From: Eubacteriaceae bacterium
GTDB lineage: Bacteria > Bacillota > Clostridia > Eubacteriales > Eubacteriaceae
Assembly: GCA_030156895.1 (NCBI GenBank)
Contig: JASGLP010000001.1
Coordinates: 62,001-126,000 of the forward strand
Direction: 5' to 3'
DNA length: 64,000 nucleotides
Under the pieces are notes generated by a model. It was not told where the DNA came from. It searched no databases and was given only the letters and a program-made list of their open reading frames with translations. Shown here in pieces: positions 59,633-64,000 of the stretch; the stretch's first letter is position 1; every line of letters starts with the position of its first letter. Position numbers and translations under genes: made by a program.

Positions 59633-60106
59633 TTATTTTTCTTCTGAGATCGCTTCTTCAGTCAGCTCAGCATCACTTTCAGCTTCCGATTCGTCAACAG
59701 CAGTTTCTAAATCAGCAGAAATTTCAGCTTCGAGCATTTCCGGATCGGCTTCTGTCGTTTCGATCAAGTCAGCTGAAATTTCTTCTGTAGCTTCTTCAAC
59801 TGTTTCCAGTGCTTGAGGAGCCATCACTACTAATTTCTGATAAGCTGCGCTGGCAAAGATTAAAAGCAGGGCAATGCCGCCATAAAGGACAACATCTTCG
59901 ATAATGGTGGGCAGCAGCTGTGAAGGAAAGAGCTGGCCCATGACTTCGGATGAGTCGTAACCCATGGAAACATAGTAATCCAGGTTGTCTTTAAACAGGA
60001 CAATTGAAACAATAAGATTGGTTGCGCCTAAAATAGCCGCAAGAATACCACCGATAAAAAGCGATAGCGACAGCTTTGTTTTACCGGTATTTTGAGTCTG
60101 ATTCAT
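59633..60106 (-). CDS. Hypothetical membrane protein with acidic C-terminal tail
   Basis: The start is ATG at 60106 (GGAG upstream); the frame before it is leader. The 157-residue protein has two membrane helices (about 16-38 and 75-95) with an outside loop of about 35 residues (YYVSMGYDSSEVMGQLFPSQ), then a ~60-residue tail very rich in Glu, Asp, Ala and Ser (EEATEEISADLIETTEADPE). No family recognised. The tail is probably disordered. Terminates near a weak hairpin at about 59590-59630. Confidence 0.65.
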   Translation of the reverse strand: MNQTQNTGKTKLSLSLFIGGILAAILGATNLIVSIVLFKDNLDYYVSMGYDSSEVMGQLFPSQLLPTIIEDVVLYGGIALLLIFASAAYQKLVVMAPQALETVEEATEEISADLIETTEADPEMLEAEISADLETAVDESEAESDAELTEEAISEEK

Positions 60107-60292
60107 TAAGAACTCCATTTCCGCCAAAAGGCAATAGATTAAGTAATTATTTCGACCATTATATTACCATGTCTAACCTGTAATCCTCCTTTAAGTAAGG
60201 ATATGATTAAGAATAAATTCAGATAATCCGCATAGCTTTGGGGCACAATAAAGTTTTTTGCGCTAGAATAGTTTGTATAAAAGGGGGTAAAT

Positions 60293-60673
60293 ATGAAACC
60301 GTCAAAGAATATTGTCATACTTGTTATTGGCCTGTCTGTGATTGTTTTACTCACATTTTTATCAGCCGGGCATAGGGATAAGAGTCAGGAGGTGACCATG
60401 ATAAGCAGTATGGATGAACTGGAGCTTCTAGACATTAATGATCATCTTGAAAGACAGGTGGTAATCATATATAATGAAGAAGTTAAGGCGGATATCGGCT
60501 TGTTGGGATTAAGGCAGGATCAGGTTATAAAAGGTCGAAATTTGTCGGAGCATGTAGATGTTATCGAGGTTGATGAGCAGGTTGATATTGACCAATTCAT
60601 CGAAGAATTGAACAAAAACGAATTTGTGCTGAGTGCAGACCGAAATGGCGTGCTGAGAACAAGTACCGAGTAA
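60293..60673 (+). CDS. Hypothetical single-pass or exported protein
   Basis: A 126-residue protein with a signal-anchor-like N-terminus (residues 6-26, IVILVIGLSVIVLLTFLSAG) and an acidic soluble domain of about 95 residues with no family I recognise. No lipobox cysteine. It is 9 bp upstream of the next small gene and probably co-transcribed with it. AAAGGGGG lies 5-6 bases before the ATG. Confidence 0.65.
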   Translation: MKPSKNIVILVIGLSVIVLLTFLSAGHRDKSQEVTMISSMDELELLDINDHLERQVVIIYNEEVKADIGLLGLRQDQVIKGRNLSEHVDVIEVDEQVDIDQFIEELNKNEFVLSADRNGVLRTSTE

Positions 60674-60682
60674 GGAGAAAAA

Positions 60683-60937
60683 ATGATACTGGCTTGGGAT
60701 GATATTAAAGAACTGAATGACCGGATTGAGGCAAAGGATTTAGCGTGTAAAGTGCATTTGAGCGATGCCTGCAGCGGGCAGAGCATGTGGCTGGAAGATC
60801 TGACTGACAGCGGATTTAAAGATCTGGAAGCCATTCATCAGCTGATTAAAGCATTTTTTGCCGAGAAAAAAGTCGAAATTGACTTTAGCTGGGATAAGAA
60901 GTGTTTTTGGACCAAAGATCGATTAAAGAAATCATAA
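60683..60937 (+). CDS. RDAC-like small protein
   Basis: An 84-residue cytoplasmic protein with the motif CKVHLSDACSGQSMWLE (residues about 22-38), which resembles the small RDAC family of anaerobes; function unknown. The two cysteines and one histidine around the motif could bind a metal or undergo redox chemistry. AAGGAG lies 6 bases before the ATG, 9 bp after the preceding gene. A strong terminator follows. Confidence 0.6.
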   Translation: MILAWDDIKELNDRIEAKDLACKVHLSDACSGQSMWLEDLTDSGFKDLEAIHQLIKAFFAEKKVEIDFSWDKKCFWTKDRLKKS

Positions 60938-60945
60938 ACAAAAAA

Positions 60946-60986
60946 AGCATTGCCGGCCTGTAATTGGCTGGCAATGCTCTTTTTTT
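60946..60986 (+). terminator. Strong intrinsic terminator
   Basis: AGCATTGCCGGCC-TGTAATT-GGC(T)GGCAATGCT followed by CTTTTTTT. Confidence 0.95.
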
Positions 60987-61098
60987 GCTGTGAATATGAG
61001 ATTTTCATCTGATTTAGTAAGCAAATTCCAAATAGCCCATAACGGTTTTACAAAGGGAAAAAACACCATCATAAATTTCGAAAATTGTGGATACAGAA

Positions 61099-62529
61099 TT
61101 ATTTTTGCGGATTCTGAACATACTTTTTAACAAGCCGATAGGCTGTCGTCTGACTAAGCCCCAGCAGATCAGCTACTTCTGCAATATTTTCGCTGGAGTC
61201 ATAATAATTTTGGATCAGGGTCTTTTTGTAGTTTTCCACAAGATCGTCAAAAACCGCTTTCTTTTCAGTAATTTGCTGATGACGATAAAAATCTTCCAGC
61301 TGTTCCGGCAATTTATCCATACTGATAATAGAACCCATGCTCATGACGGCCATTTGCTCAACGGCGTTTTTTAGCTGGCGAACATTACCGGGCCAGTCAT
61401 ACTGGATCAGGGCATCAATGACTTTGTTTGAAAAAACCTTGTTCTGATTATACTTTTGATTGTAGTTTTTTAAATAATACTGAGCGATGGGATAGATATC
61501 ATCCCGACGTTCGCGAAGGGCAGGAATAGTTTGGGTTATACCATTGATTCGCCAAAAAAGATCCTCTCTGAATTTATTGTTTTTAACCTGGTCTTCAAGG
61601 TTTTTATTGGTGGCGGTAATAATCCGGGTATTCACCTGTTTGGCTTCCACCCCACCGACGGCGATAAAGCGCTGATTTTCAAGAAATTCCAGAAGTTTAA
61701 CCTGGATATTCGGTTGCAGTTCACCTATTTCATCTAAAAAGAGTGTGCCATTGTTTGCCATTTCAACCAGCCCTTTTTTGCCTTTGGGACTGGCACCAGT
61801 GAAGGCATAGGGGACATAGCCAAAAAGTTCGCTCTCGATCAGATTGTCAGGAATTGAGGCGCAGTTGATGGAAATAAAGGCTTCATTCTTCCGACTGCTG
61901 CAATCATGGATAAACTTGGCAACCAGGCTTTTTCCTACTCCACTTTCACCAAGCAACAAAATTGGAATATCCGATTTTGCGGCTTTTTTTAATTTATGCA
62001 GGGTCTGATAAAGCACGTAAGATCGGCCAACAAGATTATTTTCGACTTTTGTTTGTTCATTTAAAACTTGTCTTTTACTGGCGCGCATCTCTGATTCAGC
62101 GTTGCCATCTTCCGGTTTTTTGTAATCAAGATCGAAGGATACAAAGGATTCTGTTTTTAAAGTGTTGTATACCAACAAAGAAAGTGAATCGGAAGGATCA
62201 TACAAGGGCGTCGTGATGGTGATATGTTCTTCGTTGGTCAGGATGGATTTCTGCCGGGAAATAATGGTTCGCTTTTTTTCAATGGCACAGTCAGTGGACG
62301 GCGGGGTCCAGAAACCCTGGAAAGAGGTTCTGAAGTTTAACTTCCACATTTTCTCCGCAGAGATGCCGTGATACTGCAGACAGGCTGGATTGGCATAGAG
62401 GACATTGCCCTTTTCGTCGGTGACGGTGATTTCAAAAAAACAGTTTTCAAGAATGTTTAAATAGAATTCAGCCGGAAGCGACTTGAGATAGTTAAGATAT
62501 TCTTCATTATGTTCATATTGATATTCCAT
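61099..62529 (-). CDS. PAS-containing sigma-54-dependent transcriptional activator
   Basis: A 476-residue enhancer-binding protein. N-terminal PAS domain (about 20-135), central AAA+ sigma-54 activation domain (about 165-395) with Walker A LLGESGVGKSLVAK, the loop YAFTGA (Tyr replaces the first Gly of GAFTGA), Walker B GTLFLDEIGEL and R-finger region FREDLFWRI, then a Fis-type helix-turn-helix (about 430-472, NIAEVADLLGLSQTTAYRLV). It is divergent from an mtgA-like gene that has a perfect -24/-12 promoter, so it should activate methyltransferase genes in response to a ligand sensed by PAS. Confidence 0.92.
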   Translation of the reverse strand: MEYQYEHNEEYLNYLKSLPAEFYLNILENCFFEITVTDEKGNVLYANPACLQYHGISAEKMWKLNFRTSFQGFWTPPSTDCAIEKKRTIISRQKSILTNEEHITITTPLYDPSDSLSLLVYNTLKTESFVSFDLDYKKPEDGNAESEMRASKRQVLNEQTKVENNLVGRSYVLYQTLHKLKKAAKSDIPILLLGESGVGKSLVAKFIHDCSSRKNEAFISINCASIPDNLIESELFGYVPYAFTGASPKGKKGLVEMANNGTLFLDEIGELQPNIQVKLLEFLENQRFIAVGGVEAKQVNTRIITATNKNLEDQVKNNKFREDLFWRINGITQTIPALRERRDDIYPIAQYYLKNYNQKYNQNKVFSNKVIDALIQYDWPGNVRQLKNAVEQMAVMSMGSIISMDKLPEQLEDFYRHQQITEKKAVFDDLVENYKKTLIQNYYDSSENIAEVADLLGLSQTTAYRLVKKYVQNPQK

Positions 62530-62815
62530 TGCTGTACCTTTCTTTTGTTAACGACTACATCGCATAATAAGTCCCCGGCTTTTGTGTTCAAATCGAAGTT
62601 GTGAGGACAACTGCTATTATAGTAAAAAAAATGGAGATTGTAAAGTTTACGAAATAGAAGAAAGTGGAATTTTAGGAAGTTTCAATAGAGGCCTTTAAAA
62701 CTCTTAAATAAAGCATATAAAAGGAAGAAAATTAAAGTGATAGGATTCACTAGACTTGTTAAAGTTGTGAAAAAATAATAAAAACAAGTAAATTACCAAA
62801 ACTGGGAAGGATTGA

Positions 62816-62860
62816 CGTCGCTTTTTCAAATTTGAAAATGATTACAAGAAATAAGCGTCG
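62816..62860 (+). promoter_or_regulatory. Candidate enhancer site for the sigma-54 activator
   Basis: CGTCGCTTTTT (62816-62826) and AATAAGCGTCG (62850-62860) form an inverted repeat (9/11), and a perfect 16-bp palindrome TTTTCAAATTTGAAAA (62823-62838) overlaps it. It lies 40-85 bp upstream of the -24 box, a usual place for Fis-type enhancer-binding proteins. The remainder of the 454-bp gap between activator and mtgA is AT-rich. Confidence 0.6.
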
Positions 62861-62900
62861 AAAAGACCTGATAAACAGGCGAAAAAGTTTTTATATAACT

Positions 62901-62916
62901 TGGCACGAACCTTGCA
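62901..62916 (+). promoter_or_regulatory. Sigma-54 (-24/-12) promoter of the methyltransferase operon
   Basis: TGGCACGAACCTTGCA fits the TGGCAC-N5-TTGCA consensus exactly, with GG and GC separated by ten bases. Transcription should begin near 62928, about 55 bases before the gene. Confidence 0.95.
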
Positions 62917-62962
62917 TTATAAAATGCCAAACAAGGAAAGGAGCAAGGGCTAAATTTTCTAA

Positions 62963-63904
<942 letters not shown>

Positions 63905-63925
63905 ACTAAAGGGGAGTGTAGAATC

Positions 63926-64000
63926 GTGGAAAAAAAAGCGAAAAATAACACGGTACTCTATGTATCGATTGGGATAACGGCTGCATTTGTGATTGCCAGC
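63926..64000 (+). CDS. Start of a probable BCCT-type (betaine) transporter
   Basis: A GTG start with GGGGAG 9 bases upstream, 21 bp after the methyltransferase gene. Only 25 codons are visible (MEKKAKNNTVLYVSIGITAA then FVIAS): a short basic head and the start of a membrane helix. The position behind mtgA suggests a betaine/carnitine/choline transporter; the family call rests mainly on context. Confidence 0.5.
   Translation, partial: MEKKAKNNTVLYVSIGITAAFVIAS

Overview
The window looks like a chromosome segment of an anaerobic, low-GC Firmicute acetogen, most likely Acetobacterium or a close Eubacteriaceae relative. Evidence: an MtrH-type methylcorrinoid:tetrahydrofolate methyltransferase followed by a BCCT-type transporter start, a GcvT/LigM-like demethylase, a tungsten/molybdenum aldehyde oxidoreductase cluster, a eutL-type microcompartment shell gene, two enoate-reductase flavoproteins and several PucR-type regulators. 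No rRNA, tRNA or CRISPR array was seen. All assignments come from reading the sequence; no database search was run.

Layout. 1-14.3 kb: malic enzyme (cut by the window edge), Lrp regulator, a XRE-cupin regulator with an aminotransferase / amino-acid permease / iron alcohol dehydrogenase cluster behind an attenuator-like leader, a gpx-ohrR peroxide-stress operon, a DinG-like helicase, a DUF389 membrane protein and a PadR regulator. Four copies of a ~180-bp hairpin-forming element lie here, each directly 3' of a gene. 14.5-21 kb: enoate reductase, a large chemoreceptor, Maf and SixA-like phosphatase. 21-28.2 kb: PucR regulator divergent from SDR, ferredoxin, AOR, moeA and mobB-like genes. 28.2-31.2 kb: LysR gene, NmrA-type reductase and two decayed regulator genes. 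31.2-38.7 kb: DUF234-type ATPase, a second PucR divergent from a GcvT/LigM-like enzyme, an IS110-family element and a radical SAM protein. 38.8-47 kb: tandem P-II protein with a DUF1538 transporter, diguanylate cyclase, OmpR-type two-component system with its probable targets, and a MarR/DUF2284/DUF3786 set. 47-51.5 kb: second enoate reductase divergent from a third PucR, and an orphan eutL. 51.5-64 kb: gltBD, a long AT-rich leader before a small secreted peptide, thiT under a TPP riboswitch, small hypothetical proteins, and a sigma-54 activator divergent from an mtgA-like gene with a canonical -24/-12 promoter.

How it fits together: much of the region is modular catabolism, one regulator beside one or a few enzymes (PucR with SDR/AOR, PucR with GcvT/LigM-like, PucR with enoate reductase, sigma-54 activator with methyltransferase), which suits an acetogen using many methyl donors and electron acceptors. 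The most novel signal is the repeat family at 1.1, 7.6, 8.6 and 12.5 kb. It has imperfect terminal inverted repeats, a long internal hairpin with compensatory base changes between copies, the same orientation relative to the upstream gene in all four cases, and in two copies a duplication of the host gene's whole terminator stem. It looks like a small mobile element that inserts at intrinsic terminators and is carried as a structured 3' UTR. A second notable signal is a set of 11-bp-spaced TTAAC repeats at three promoters around the two-component system, one of which seems to drive a small RNA.
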